Source: Collybiopsis luxurians FD-317 M1
Lineage: Eukaryota > Basidiomycota > Agaricomycetes > Agaricales > Omphalotaceae
Direction: 5' to 3'
NCBI GenBank assembly: GCA_000827265.1
Contig: KN834886.1
Coordinates: forward strand, 42,808-77,446
Length of the DNA stretch: 34,639 nt
The notes under the pieces are model-generated. The model was not told the DNA's origin. It did no database searches and was given only the letters and a program-made list of their open reading frames with translations. Positions 10,361 to 23,134 of this stretch are shown here, in pieces (the stretch's first letter is position 1; each line of letters begins with the position of its first letter). The position numbers and the translations under genes were made by a program.

Positions 10361-10487
10361 TGAGTCAGAATGACTCTAAATGAATTAACCTGACTCAAAA
10401 TGAGTCATGGATACTATAAAAGGCTAATGAAGCTTTTGAAAATTTTAAGCGGAGTCAACTAGAGTCAATTGGAGTCATTGTGAGTCA
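10361..10487 (+). promoter_or_regulatory. TGASTCA (Gcn4/AP-1-like) motif array in 10-bp register around a TATA box
   Basis: TGAGTCA or its complement starts at 10361, 10391, 10401 and 10481. Related TGACTC is at 10371, and GGAGTCA, AGAGTCA and GGAGTCA are at 10451, 10461 and 10471. All starts fall on the same 10-bp register. TATAAAA lies at 10415-10421 between the two halves. bZIP factors of the Gcn4/AP-1 class bind TGASTCA, so this looks like a strong promoter, perhaps the U3 of a second element whose body lies in the N gap. Function is inferred. Confidence 0.5.
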
Positions 10488-10515
10488 AATTGCTTAAATA
10501 GGAAGTAATATAATT

Positions 10516-10927
10516 NNNNNNNNNNNNNNNNNNNNNNNNNNNNNNNNNNNNNNNNNNNNNNNNNNNNNNNNNNNNNNNNNNNNNNNNNNNNNNNNNNNNN
10601 NNNNNNNNNNNNNNNNNNNNNNNNNNNNNNNNNNNNNNNNNNNNNNNNNNNNNNNNNNNNNNNNNNNNNNNNNNNNNNNNNNNNNNNNNNNNNNNNNNNN
10701 NNNNNNNNNNNNNNNNNNNNNNNNNNNNNNNNNNNNNNNNNNNNNNNNNNNNNNNNNNNNNNNNNNNNNNNNNNNNNNNNNNNNNNNNNNNNNNNNNNNN
10801 NNNNNNNNNNNNNNNNNNNNNNNNNNNNNNNNNNNNNNNNNNNNNNNNNNNNNNNNNNNNNNNNNNNNNNNNNNNNNNNNNNNNNNNNNNNNNNNNNNNN
10901 NNNNNNNNNNNNNNNNNNNNNNNNNNN
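10516..10927. other. Assembly gap (run of N)
   Basis: A continuous run of 412 N. It separates the TGASTCA/TATA region from unrelated AT-rich sequence, so repeat collapse at the gap is likely. Confidence 1.
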
Positions 10928-11490
10928 ACTACCAAATATAAAGTTTACCTTACACTTACTTTCTAAGAGCTCTGTGCAAGCTGTATCAGTGAATCCAGTT
11001 GTACTAGTTGGTTAGATTTAAGTTCTAAAGTCAAAGTCCAAGCCAAGTTATACTGTTTAAGCTAGCTAGACCCACCGAGAGGCTAGTAGTTTGAGCTACC
11101 ATTTTACACTGTCAAGTTTATTACAGTCTAAGCAAGCTAATCCCAGTGTGGTTAGTTGTTTCAGGCTCACATTTACCAGTTACCGAAAGTTATATATTAA
11201 AGAAAGTTCACCAAGTCAAGTTACCGTCACCGAATACCAGTAATGACCAGTCTACAGTTTACCAGTACTGAATTACACCCTCCGATTACTTTAAAGGCCA
11301 AATGAACTCACAGTCCTAGTTAGTGCCTTGTGTCTTTACAATACTGCATCTAACACACCTGCCTAACTGAACCCAGGTAGTTTTTATTAAACACACCAAA
11401 ACCTGTCAGCTACATGGAACTCCCATATTATACAGAGTACTGGAGATTGAATATAACAAAAAGGAGAAATGTTACCTGAAAGACATTGTC
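10928..11490. other. AT-rich sequence after the gap, no gene recognised
   Basis: No ORF above background. Several loose copies of a TACCAGT-like word occur (about 11175-11270). CpG is still present here, unlike the following block. Probably more repeat-derived DNA. Confidence 0.4.
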
Positions 11491-12244
11491 GGGGTCACAT
11501 GTTGGATGTTTGAGTGGGTGAAACAGGTTCTGGAGAGAATATTGGCAACAAATGTGTTTTCACTGCTGGAAATGAAGACATGGGCATCTACTGAAGAAAA
11601 TGGAGAGCATTGAGAATGGGAGAAGGTAAGTACTCCCATTCTTAGCACTTAAAAACATTGCACTTACTGGAGAAAAGACTGGGTGCTTCTACACCCTTCT
11701 GCAGATACAGAAGAGACCTGCATATCCTGGACTGAAGCATGATGGGAAAGCCAATATGAATAAAGAACATCCAGAGGGCTGCTGCAAATATTACAAAACA
11801 TACCCACAAAAAAGACTAACTGGCAGTATCATGGCATATTGGTGTACACATAGCATATGCTATGGGTTTCACTGCATTCCCAAAGGTGAAGGATGGAACA
11901 ATGTGTTCTCAGCACTGGTAACACAATGGCCTTGAGCACTGGACAGAGTCATATAGGATTTTACATGTGCATTGGGACCATATTGCAGAACAAGGGAACC
12001 AGACTTTTTCACAGATACACAATTTGTGATCAACTCTTTCCATGCTTCAGGACACACAAAATGCTCAATCTTTGCATTTCTGAAGACCTATGTAGAAGTG
12101 GACCCAGCATTGAACAAGATTAACTCAAGCACAGCTGAATGCAGCAACAGTAGGCTGTCCAGGATTTGTAAGTCAGTGAGCTACATGGACCAAGGTCACA
12201 CAATCCTTTACTGCTGGACCTTTCTCTGGACTTGGAACTGTCTG

Positions 12245-12735
12245 TGGATGATAAACTGGTATGAGACACAAAAGAAAGTATAGTATTGACACATATCCAG
12301 TAATGTTATGATACCAATTATTGCAGTAGTTATCACAGTAGCTGAGACTAGCCCAAGACCACATATATCCTTTGTAGTAGAGTAACCTAAAAACTTAAGT
12401 TAGTAAAGCTGGTAGGAGGGTATTAGCCAGGAGAGTACCAGCCAGAATCACTTACCAGCTGGATTCAGCTGAAGCTGAAGCTGCCTGCAGATGATAAACT
12501 GGTACAAGATGCAAAAGAAAGTATAGTATTGACATATATCCAGTAATGTTACGATACCAGAACAAATCAGATTATTGCAGTAGTTATTGCAGTAGCTGGG
12601 ACTAGCCTGAGACCATGTACATCTTTTGTAATAGAGGAACCTAAAAACTTGAGTTAGTAAATCTGGTAGGAGGATATTAGCTAGGAGGGTACTGGCCAGA
12701 ATCACCTATCAGCTGGATCCAGTTGAAGCTGAAGC
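12245..12735 (+). repeat. Tandem direct duplication, unit about 245 bp
   Basis: The segment beginning GATGATAAACTGGTA at 12245 recurs at 12490 and is collinear to about 12735. Both units share AAAGAAAGTATAGTATTGAC, ATCCAGTAATGTTA, CCTAAAAACTT, GGTAGGAGG and an end rich in GAAGCTGAAGC. The copies differ mainly by transitions and a short indel (extra bases after GATACCAG in copy 2). Confidence 0.85.
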
Positions 12736-13650
12736 TTGCTTGATGATGTAAGGCATGAAAGTCTAGGTGTCTTTTTTTTTCTCTCAATTCTCTCAACATC
12801 AACATCCAAGCATTATGAGTGAGGCTCAGATGCTGCTATACTTACTCCAGACTAGTCCACCCTGATCCAATGCCAGCATTCACTGCAGATGCATCCCAAT
12901 GACTGGACATATTTCTTCAAGTTAGTTTTGACCTCAGACCTGTTTCAAGCTGGTTCAACTTGTACTCATTGTGGTCAGCTAAACTATCTGTCCATTCAAT
13001 GACAGGTCACATCAAGCACAATTAATCCTAATGACTTTGAGATTGCTTAGATGCACCACCATAATCCACTTGGAGGTAGGATCTTTTTTTTTTTTAGTTG
13101 AACTCACAGGCAGTATGGTCTGCATGCTCCAGTGTCTTCCCTCTAACTGTTACTCAATAGATCTAATGTCTCAAAGCTCTATAATTTTGCACCATGACAA
13201 TTTAGACTACTTGCCATTGATTATTGCCACTTCCCAGGAGAATGGAGCTATTGGCTGCAATGAACCTTTTATTGCAACAGTGCCTTTCATTGACCCTGTC
13301 TTCACCTAACACTAGAGCCTTACACCAATGGATCTTGACACTGAAAACACTTCTCACATTGTTTCTAAGTGCTCTGGGAGTGATTTACCAATGGCCATGG
13401 AGTCTACCTAGATGGGCTTCATGAAAATGTCAGGTACTGCCTTTGTGCAGCATCAACATCTTGATCTTTTGAACAACCTTCAGCCTGACTTTGACAATGC
13501 CCAATTGACCTGGGAAGGTTCTGACGCTCAGAATCATTTGTTAGACAAATTGCCAACCTGAAACTGGGTTGATCTTCAATATGAGTTTTTCTCTTCCTTT
13601 TTTTATTTATGTTTTCCTGACAGGCAACTTCTCCAGTCATCCACTGCAGT

Positions 13651-13935
13651 ATGGAGGCATATAAACAAGGAGAAGATCTTCCCACATTCACTGGCTCCCA
13701 GGTTCAGAGTCATTCTTGGGAACTTTTAGGTACTGTAGATGATTTGGGCAGGGAAAGGAATCAGTTACAAGGAGAAATTTGAGGTCTAGGCACTGAACTG
13801 GACAAGAGATTGGATTGATTGGAGGAGGTAACAATGGAATTGAGTTTTCTCAGAATTGTTGAGGATGAATTGCACAATCTGGAGTGGATTGCTGAATATT
13901 GCCTACGCAACCATCAATCCCATGTTCACAGATAG
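13651..13935 (+). pseudogene. Relic of a coiled-coil ORF
   Basis: From ATG 13651 the frame runs to TAG 13933-13935 with internal stops only at 13780 and 13816, both TGA. The product is charged and leucine-rich, with heptad-like spacing (DDLGRERNQLQGEI, LEEVTMELSFLRIVEDEL), which suggests a coiled coil. It lies inside the CpG-free block, and both stops are explained by CGA decay. It is probably part of a transposon-associated protein; the family is unrecognised. Confidence 0.4.
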
Positions 13936-14100
13936 ATATCATAATTCAATGACAATTTGCAAAAAAAAAAAAAACAGTCAGCCTGTTCCAATTTACTGTA
14001 CAGTTAAAATCAAGCTCTTGCATTTTATAACCTAAACATGTCTGAGTTGTCAATTTTTTCTACTGGTTCACAGATCATGAAATTCTAATCTAAGCTTGAT

Positions 14101-14628
14101 AGGTCTAGCCAATCCCTGGATGTCACAATTTCTACAATGCAATATGGCATTGCAGCCACTGACCCTGCTTCTGTCAATGATGCTTTTCCTGAAGTTGCTG
14201 GTCCTGCTAGTTCCACTGCTTCTGAAGATGTCAGTCCCCCTAGTAGCTTTGCCACTTCTGAACATGACTATGCAGAAGATGTCAGCTCTCCCAGTCCTCC
14301 TGAAGACATCAGGGGACTGACCATGTATGCTGCAAACTTTATTTTCACCATGGCTGTGACAGATCCTGATCCTTATGCCACTCATCCCATCCACATTGCC
14401 CACCACTTGTACTGGGGAAGAAGAGGCCCTGGCAATTCTTGGCTTGTTGGATCAGATTCAAGAATGTCCAACTCTCTATGAAATCAAACAAGAAACACCA
14501 GAACATTGTGCACTATGGAAGGAATGTGTACTACATCAGTTGAGGTTGAAGGTGCTTAACCTCAACCCTTGGGAATTACATTATTTGTATCTTCCCATTG
14601 TTGTGGCAGAGGTGAGTCTCCTTCTTTG
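14101..14628 (+). pseudogene. Second ORF relic with a frameshift
   Basis: One frame (14137-14481) encodes an Ala/Ser/Pro-rich acidic stretch. The coding look then moves to another frame from about 14420, giving ALAILGLLDQIQECPTLYEI and HCALWKECVLHQLRLK, to a TGA at 14626-14628. This suggests one ancestral ORF broken by an indel near 14420. It lies next to the coiled-coil relic on the same strand. No family was recognised, and chance open reading in CpG-poor DNA is a real alternative. Confidence 0.3.
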
Positions 14629-14867
14629 AGGTATGTTGTATAGACCTGACACTCATTTGGTAACATCTTTTGCAGAGCATTAGGAATGAGAAGTGGGCTT
14701 AATATTATTTTATTCTGTTCCCTGTGTAACATTACTCATTCAAAATATGATATTATTTCATTGATCTGTTACTATCTGCACACCATATATGAGACTCCTG
14801 AGGGTGGCCATAGTCAATAGGTTTCATCATAGACACATATTGAGGGCATTTCTAATGCACAGATGGT

Positions 14868-14942
14868 ACCTGGATGGCTAAGAGGTCTATATGTGCATGT
14901 GCTTGAGTATTTGCCCCACAGGTTCAATTCCTGCCCATGCCA
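14868..14942 (+). repeat. tRNA-like remnant with Pol III A and B boxes (possible SINE head)
   Basis: TGGCTAAGAGGT at 14875-14886 resembles an internal A box. GGTTCAATTCC at 14921-14931 matches the B-box consensus GGTTCRANNCC exactly. Their spacing is that of a tRNA. The T stem pairs only partly and I find no convincing acceptor stem or anticodon arm, so it is not a functional tRNA gene. Confidence 0.35.
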
Positions 14943-15099
14943 ATGCAGAATGTTTGACCATCTTTTTTTTGTCTAGTAACTGCCTGACCAGTTTTTCTTT
15001 CATTTGATTACTCACTTGCCTGAGCACATAGATTGCATCACTGAGGTGACTATGGAAGGTTAGATTCTGGTTAGATTGAGCTCCCTAAGAATCTTGTAG

Positions 15100-16225
15100 C
15101 CTGATACTGGTGATATGTCACTACTGAGCAGCTCTTGAGGGTCATTGCAGCTAGATACATCCCTATGTCCCATATCTAGCTATGGAACTCCTCTGTAGGG
15201 TCCTCATAGCTAGGTACAGGCCAGTGGCCAGCTCAAAATGAGAAGCTCCCTAGCTGTTAGCCACTGGCATTTAGCTACAGAAATAAGGGTCATATCTAGC
15301 TATGGCACTCTCCCCAGGGTTCTTGCAGTCAGATACAACCTATATCACATGGAGCTTCTCCACAGGATTCTGGTAGCTATATATAGGCTGTTTCTAGCTA
15401 TGGAGTTCCTCTGCAAGGTCCATGTAGCTGAATATCCAGCTACAGGAACCTTGCAGAGGACCCTTGTAGCTAGATTGTATCTAGTTACGGAGCTCCTCCA
15501 CAGAGTTCTCCTAGCTGGATACAGGTTTTGTCTAGCTACAGAGCTCTTTCATAGGGTTCTTGTAACTAGATATGACCTGTATCTATTGTAAGGTCCATGT
15601 AACTTCCACAATGGGAGCCTCATAGGCACATACCAGTGGTATGTACATACAAGTTCTGCAACTCAATTGAAGATAGTCAACACTGTGGACACAGCTTGCA
15701 TCCAGCTACAAGCACCTTGCAGAGGGGCTCCATAGCTAGATACAGATTGTATCCAGCTAGGAGAACTCTGTGGAGGAGCTCCATAACTAGATACAAGCTG
15801 TATCTGACTACAATCTAGCTACAAAGGTCCTCCACAAGGTTCCTGTAGCCGGATATGACCTGTAACTAGCTATTACAGGCAGTGTCCTTGTAGGTGAGTG
15901 TTTGTATCCAGCTACAAGGACTATGTGGAGCTCTGTAGCTAGATATGACAGTCCTCTGCAGAGCCGCTGTAGCATGTTATGGGTGATGTCTAGCTGCTAG
16001 GTATTCACAACATTTTCATAGCTAGATACAAGGACTGTGCATAGGAGCTTCATATCTAGCTACACAGGGAGCTCCTCTGCAGAGCCATCATAGTGTAATA
16101 TGGGTTGTGTCCAGCTACCCAGTAGGCCCATTTTATTAGGGACCTCCTCCATAGGAGTTTTGTAGCTAGGTACAACCTGTATGTAATGATGAAGCTCCCC
16201 TGTAAACTTCTCATAGCTGGATCCC
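15100..16225. repeat. Minisatellite-like array of TAGCTAGATACA / TGTATCTAGCTA units
   Basis: Over about 1.1 kb the words TATCTAGCTA, TATCCAGCTAC and their complements recur every 30-60 bp. They alternate with GGAGCTCCTCTGCA-like and AGGGTTCTTGTAGCT-like words. Both orientations occur, so the array is rich in inverted repeats and could form hairpins. The sequence is strongly diverged between units. No coding function is visible. Confidence 0.75.
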
Positions 16226-16289
16226 ACTTACTCTAAGTAGTAAATTAAAGCTTTTCATTAGATGTTCATATCACTACATAATGATATTG

Positions 16290-16769
16290 AACCTAGACTA
16301 CCCTTCTCTTGAAAAGGGCCTGCTCATGGACCTTGTTTTGATAACCAGCGGGACCTGCTTGACACGGGTTGCGGACCCTACTTGGACAGCAGAACCTTCC
16401 CAGCCTATCTGCATAAACATCTTGTAAACACCCGTTTCCCACAAGAGCTATATCCCAAAAGGGAAATTGAAGGCAGTGCAATTCGGACTCGTGATGACGC
16501 AGCGTAACTTGCACTCTTAATTAACATAAGCTTAGCTTGCGAGTCTGCCTAGGGGAGACTAACCTGGACATCAAAGTTTTGGGGAAAATCTCTCTAATTA
16601 ACTACCTAATGAGATACAATAATTCTTCTCGAGAGGACTTTTGAGGCTGCATCCCCAAATGTGATATGCCGTCGATGTATCAATAAATTAGCCCCAATGC
16701 ATGCACATCATCTCCGCCCCGGGGCAACTTGATTTTCGTATCTCCCAACAACAAACACGACAACTAAAA
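16290..16769. other. Gene-poor stretch downstream of the BiP gene
   Basis: CpG returns here, marking the edge of the repeat block. I see no supported gene. The segment should include the 3' UTR of the BiP gene. Confidence 0.5.
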
Positions 16770-19225
<2,456 letters not shown>

Positions 19226-19273
19226 GGTGGATGAAGAGAAAAAATTGGCGAGGTGCGCGACAGGTCCGAAACG

Positions 19274-19355
19274 GCTTATATTTTAAATGCCACGTCAACA
19301 AATGTCGTGGCTTCACGTGGCTTGCTTGGCTCCCAAACTTTTTACTGCCACGTAT
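19274..19355 (-). promoter_or_regulatory. BiP promoter with unfolded-protein-response elements
   Basis: On the minus strand, TGACGTGGC (19297-19289) matches the Hac1/XBP1 UPRE core. A CACGTG palindrome lies at 19314-19319 and a further ATACGTGGC at 19355-19347. An AT-rich TATA-like region lies at 19289-19274, about 50-65 bp upstream of the start codon. The whole control region fits in the 164 bp between the BiP start and the stop codon of the upstream hydrolase gene. Confidence 0.65.
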
Positions 19356-19389
19356 ACTCGTATACGCAAGTAATCCTTAGATAGTACAA

Positions 19390-21212
19390 TCATGCTACGT
19401 TAAATTCAAATGCCCAAGTGGTCGTAGTATCCGTCTGGAAAATCGGGAAAGAAACCGAATTGCCACTATACGTATGCGCAACAACTCCAAGATTAGTCGG
19501 AGCACCAACGTTTCCAGTATGACTGCCGGTAAAAGAGAACTGGAAAGTTGTTATATCAAGAGTTCCCGAGGTAGGTAGGCCAACAGAGGAGAGCGAATTG
19601 ACTGTCACCTGCCATGTGCCTGCGATATGTTAGAGCATTGAAGAACCACTTGCGCAACGGTAAATAACTAACCTGTGACTTGACGTCCTCCGACGAGAAT
19701 TCGAACTTTATCGGTGCCCACTGTAGCATACGAATCCATCAACCTGTCGATTGACCCAGTGGTGCCAACTCTGTGGCCGGTCATCATCTGATTGTAGTAC
19801 TGATACACCTGGTAATCTACAAAAAAGTTTAAACAAATCAGGAAACCGAAAGACGCTCGACCTGCCTCCATTCGTCCAGTATCCAGTTGCTGTAGCCGAA
19901 GTAGGGTCGGGCTTCCACAAGAGACTGGCGAAGAAATCATGTAACTGAGTGCCACTTAGCCAGTTTCCACGCAATCCTTGGACGTTGAAACGCTCCAGCC
20001 GAGAAATCCACCACGCGGATCCTCCAGGGCATTGTTCCGCAAATGTTCCGTATTCGTCGATTACTATCGGCTTTTGTGGAACGCCAGCTGAACTCAGCAT
20101 CGAATTAAGAATCGGTATGTTGGTTTGCAAATCATCATTCACGTCCGCAGTCTGTAAAGCATTTTCAGGTATGAAACGAGCGTGACCGGGATAAGCCCTA
20201 CATTGCCTTCGAGGTGCCAGACATAGGCATCTGGAATCGTTCCGTCGCCCTTGACATGAGTTAGGAATGTGGTCCACCTAGCAAGTCCCAGCCTAAGTCA
20301 ACACGTTCCTTACATACTACTAGCTTACCAGGTGTTTGTCGTCTCGGGTGCACCAGCCAGAGTTGGTCCAAACAGTTGGACGCTAGTCCCGAAAGCGGCC
20401 CTAGAACAGATTCGGTATCTGCACATTCAAATAACAGTAAAAAATCTCACCTGAACGCCTCATATCCTCGACTCCACATGGTAAGCCATTGCTGTTGGTC
20501 TAACGCGATTTGTTAGCTGAATCCAAAAGTACATTGGCTAAATTCTAGAACTTACTTCCGTTCCAAAACACCGTCCCAAGGTCAGCCTCATTCCAAATGT
20601 CGATGGCCAGACCAGCCAACATGTTGTTAGCATTAATTCCAGATATAATGTCAGAAATGAAGCTATCATAGCTAGTCCAGCTTCCGCCATCTCCAGGGAA
20701 AACTGAACCAGCAGGTTGCGTTCCATCTGCTCCCCACAAATCATTCAGCAGTAAAATAAACTTGGCATTGAATCTTCGAGCTGTCTGATAATTGGAAACG
20801 GCTGACGCAAAGCGACCCTTGAAAATAGATGAATTCGATGTTGCAAAGTTTTCAAGTTGAAGATGCTCTAACCTGGAACTCTGTTACACCGAAGATCCAA
20901 CCGCGTGCGGGTGCCCCGAGTTGAGCTCCGCTTCCTCTTCCATAGTTGAACCCCATATCTGGAAAATGAGTAATAAGCCGGAGAAGCTAGTGCAAATGAG
21001 GGTCGCCAACTTGTATAGAACGAATCAGGTATCTGTCCCTGAGCATCGGGAATACCATACAGAAATCCGGAAGCCAAGTGAGCTGGATTGCCCGTATTAT
21101 TAGCTAGATTTACAGTCGTGATCTGACTCGCCGTCTGGCGGGATTCGATAGCGGACGCATCACAAGTCAACGCAAGCGCAAGAGCAGCAAACGCAGAACT
21201 GAAAAGATGCAT
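19390..21212 (-). CDS. Secreted glycoside hydrolase, GH39-like (clan A TIM barrel)
   Basis: Exons in minus-strand order: 21212-21011, 20958-20873, 20817-20556, 20499-20451, 20400-20329, 20277-20202, 20151-19866, 19816-19673, 19619-19390. They total 1,407 nt, giving 468 aa. A signal peptide covers about residues 1-20. Two glutamates in clan-A contexts are visible: E173 in IDIWNEADL (acid/base) and E282 in IVIDEYGTF (nucleophile). The C-terminal part is beta-rich and Thr/Ser-rich. The protein should be extracellular and act on a plant or fungal polysaccharide; the substrate is not predictable. The intron after exon 7 works only with a GC donor. The gene is in tandem with BiP, 164 bp apart. The GH family is assigned by resemblance, so another clan-A family is possible. 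Confidence 0.8.
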
Positions 21213-21601
21213 AGCTTCACTTGACGAAACAGCCCAGCTGAATTCAGCCTTTTGACCTTGAGCTTACCGTGATCCTTCGTATTTTCCGGGCTACCAGACG
21301 CTTCCCGCTGGCCCGGACGATCCACACACAGAGACAGCGTCGAATAGTACTGCGAAAGATTTTTTCCGGACTCGTCAGCAGGACCACTCGGAAGATCTTC
21401 GACGTAAACGATCAGGAATGCATTGCCAAAAGTGATAGTCATTGCTCGTGAATTCCTTGCAGCAATATGCTTAATATCGTCAGATGATTTTCAAACCTGA
21501 CCTTGAATAAAATCCCGCGTAGAAGACACTTTAAAAGCTAGTAACGCAGTACCAACTGCACCCGCACCGGTCCAGTCCATAAGGACTGTTAGATCCGCCA
21601 T
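21167..21601 (-). CDS. Small hypothetical protein or gene remnant upstream of the hydrolase
   Basis: From ATG at 21601 the minus strand reads MADLTVLMDWTGAGAVG and on to a possible donor near 21500. A second open stretch (21442-21167) contains MTITFGNAFLIVYVEDLPSG and LSQYYSTLSLCVDRPGQRE, which looks like real coding sequence. The two can be joined in frame only with an intron ending at CACGAG|CA, about 57 nt long. The nominal stop lies inside the hydrolase exon 1, so the true 3' end is uncertain. I do not recognise the family. It may be a partial or decayed gene. Confidence 0.35.
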
Positions 21602-23084
21602 CGCATATTTTCGCGAGAAAAGACTAGTTTTCAAAGAAGCACACTCCGGAGTCGTTGGATACGGAGGTCAATAGTCATGTATGTGAGGATTTTTGTTTTT
21701 AACGTTACAATTTCCTCGCCAGCTTGACTGCATCAGAAAAAAGGTATGATGAAGCGATAGGCTTCAACTTACAGGTTTGACTGTCAAGAAATTCGACAAA
21801 CTCCAGCGCTTTACTTCCATCAAGATCAGTTTCTGGTACTTACTCACTAATGCTGAGTGGCTTCTGATTTTCACTGAGTCTTTGACATTTTAGGCAGTTG
21901 ACTGGAGATCGATTGAGGAAGACGCCAGCAGAGGTAGCAACCACCGATCTCGCGACTGGCAAAACGCACGTGTGTAACTGGAGCTTCTTTCTCACCAACG
22001 CCGTCTATGAACCCTACTCTAATAGTAATACATTGAAAATCAACGTTCAATATTTCAATCATGGTTGAAACAAACTTAAAAAAAACGAAACAAGACTGCC
22101 ACTTGGCACTAAGTGACCCTTTGGATCCGCGGTCGGCCTTCAAAAGGACAACCATTCGCGTATTTTCAGTGAGGCACTGCAATGCTGTAGATATCAGGTT
22201 CGCGATCATGAAAGACGTCCAAAAATCGGTCCCCCAACCTTCCGACAAGAACAAATGTACCTTTTCATCGATGAGCACGCTTGCTCGATAAGTTCGGATG
22301 ACGACAAGGACCGATATGTGCAACGGTGCCTCTAGCTGCTGATATCGGAAGATCTATCTATTGGACGGGAGAAGTGACATGCGCGTTCCGTGTACGTAGC
22401 TACTCATTGCACTTGCTACATTTTCATGAGCTATCTCAAGACCACGAACAGCCCACTAACTAGCTGACGTTCAAGGTTCTGGGAGCAAATGGCTCTTGTT
22501 AATGGAGCTCAAGTTCTGCCTGCCCTCAGGCTGTGTCTACAAGACCTGAAAATTCACAAGCCACGGACCACGGGTGTTCGTACGATCTTGTGTCTCTCAT
22601 ACCATTCTTGTGACTGGGTAGCAGAGGGCGGCTGCCGCTCCTACGGGCATTGCATCAATGTGGGGAGGTCTGGGGCAGCTCAGTAGTCCCATTCGGATAG
22701 TCTCATGACTCGTCCCTGAAGGAGTACTAGGCGAGGATGGACGAGTTTCAGAAATACAATGACTCGCTGGTTACGTTGGAACTTTGACTGTTAGCTTCGA
22801 TTCTACAACAACGTACATAAGCCAAACTGAAGTCCGTACGACATCGAAGACCAGAGCATAAGGGTCGAGGGGAATTAAACTGAAAGGAATTAGAGCAAGA
22901 ATGAAATCTTCTACTTGACCGTTTCCGATTCCATCTTAGTTCCGCGAAGTCTAGAATTCATTTCTTTGTTTGGGACCAGGTACGCATGCAATCTGATCTC
23001 AGGCTATTTGAAGGTTAGAATGTATTCTCATGGGATACTAATTACCAGAAATGGTGCCAAGATCGCAATCTATCGACCCCCCTG
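21602..23084. other. Intergenic region without a supported gene
   Basis: The longest reading is a 150-codon minus-strand ORF (22323-21871) of low complexity to me, with no recognisable motif; shorter plus-strand ORFs overlap it. I could not find a splice model that joins any of these into a known family. The right end is the promoter side of the aquaporin gene. Confidence 0.4.
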
Positions 23085-23134
23085 CCGATATAAAGTCCCA
23101 TCCCTTCCAATGATTCGACCTCTCTAGCCTCAGG
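23085..23134 (+). promoter_or_regulatory. Core promoter of the aquaporin gene
   Basis: GATATAAAGTCCC at about 23085-23097 is a TATA-type box roughly 45 bp upstream of the ATG at 23135. A pyrimidine-rich stretch with CCTCTCTAGCCTCAGG precedes the start. Confidence 0.5.

Larger units (their letters stand above)
11492..16340. repeat. CpG-depleted block of decayed repeats
   Basis: Reading the block line by line I find only six CG dinucleotides (near 12552, 13524, 13906, 15488, 15850 and 15964) in about 4.85 kb, while TG and CA are abundant. CG returns abruptly at 16349. No host gene is present. The block contains a tandem duplication, homopolymer runs (T at about 13083-13096, A at about 13961-13974), ORF relics and satellite-like repeats. 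Cytosine methylation followed by deamination of repeats is the simplest known cause. Confidence 0.8.

Noticed and set aside
10465..10935. 156-codon minus-strand ORF over the N run
   Set aside because: It is an artefact of translating N bases.
14868..14942. Functional tRNA gene
   Set aside because: No acceptor stem or anticodon arm could be formed; only the internal promoter boxes are convincing.
15100..16225. CRISPR-like array
   Set aside because: Units are degenerate, occur in both orientations, vary in spacing, and the DNA is eukaryotic.
19817..19861. GT donor at 19861 for the last-but-one hydrolase intron
   Set aside because: It gives a frame that loses the YQVYQYYNQMMTGHRV continuation and the beta-rich C-terminus, whereas the GC donor keeps both.
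21871..22323. 150-codon minus-strand ORF as a gene
   Set aside because: No motif, no splice model and no supporting neighbour; kept only as a note in the intergenic entry.
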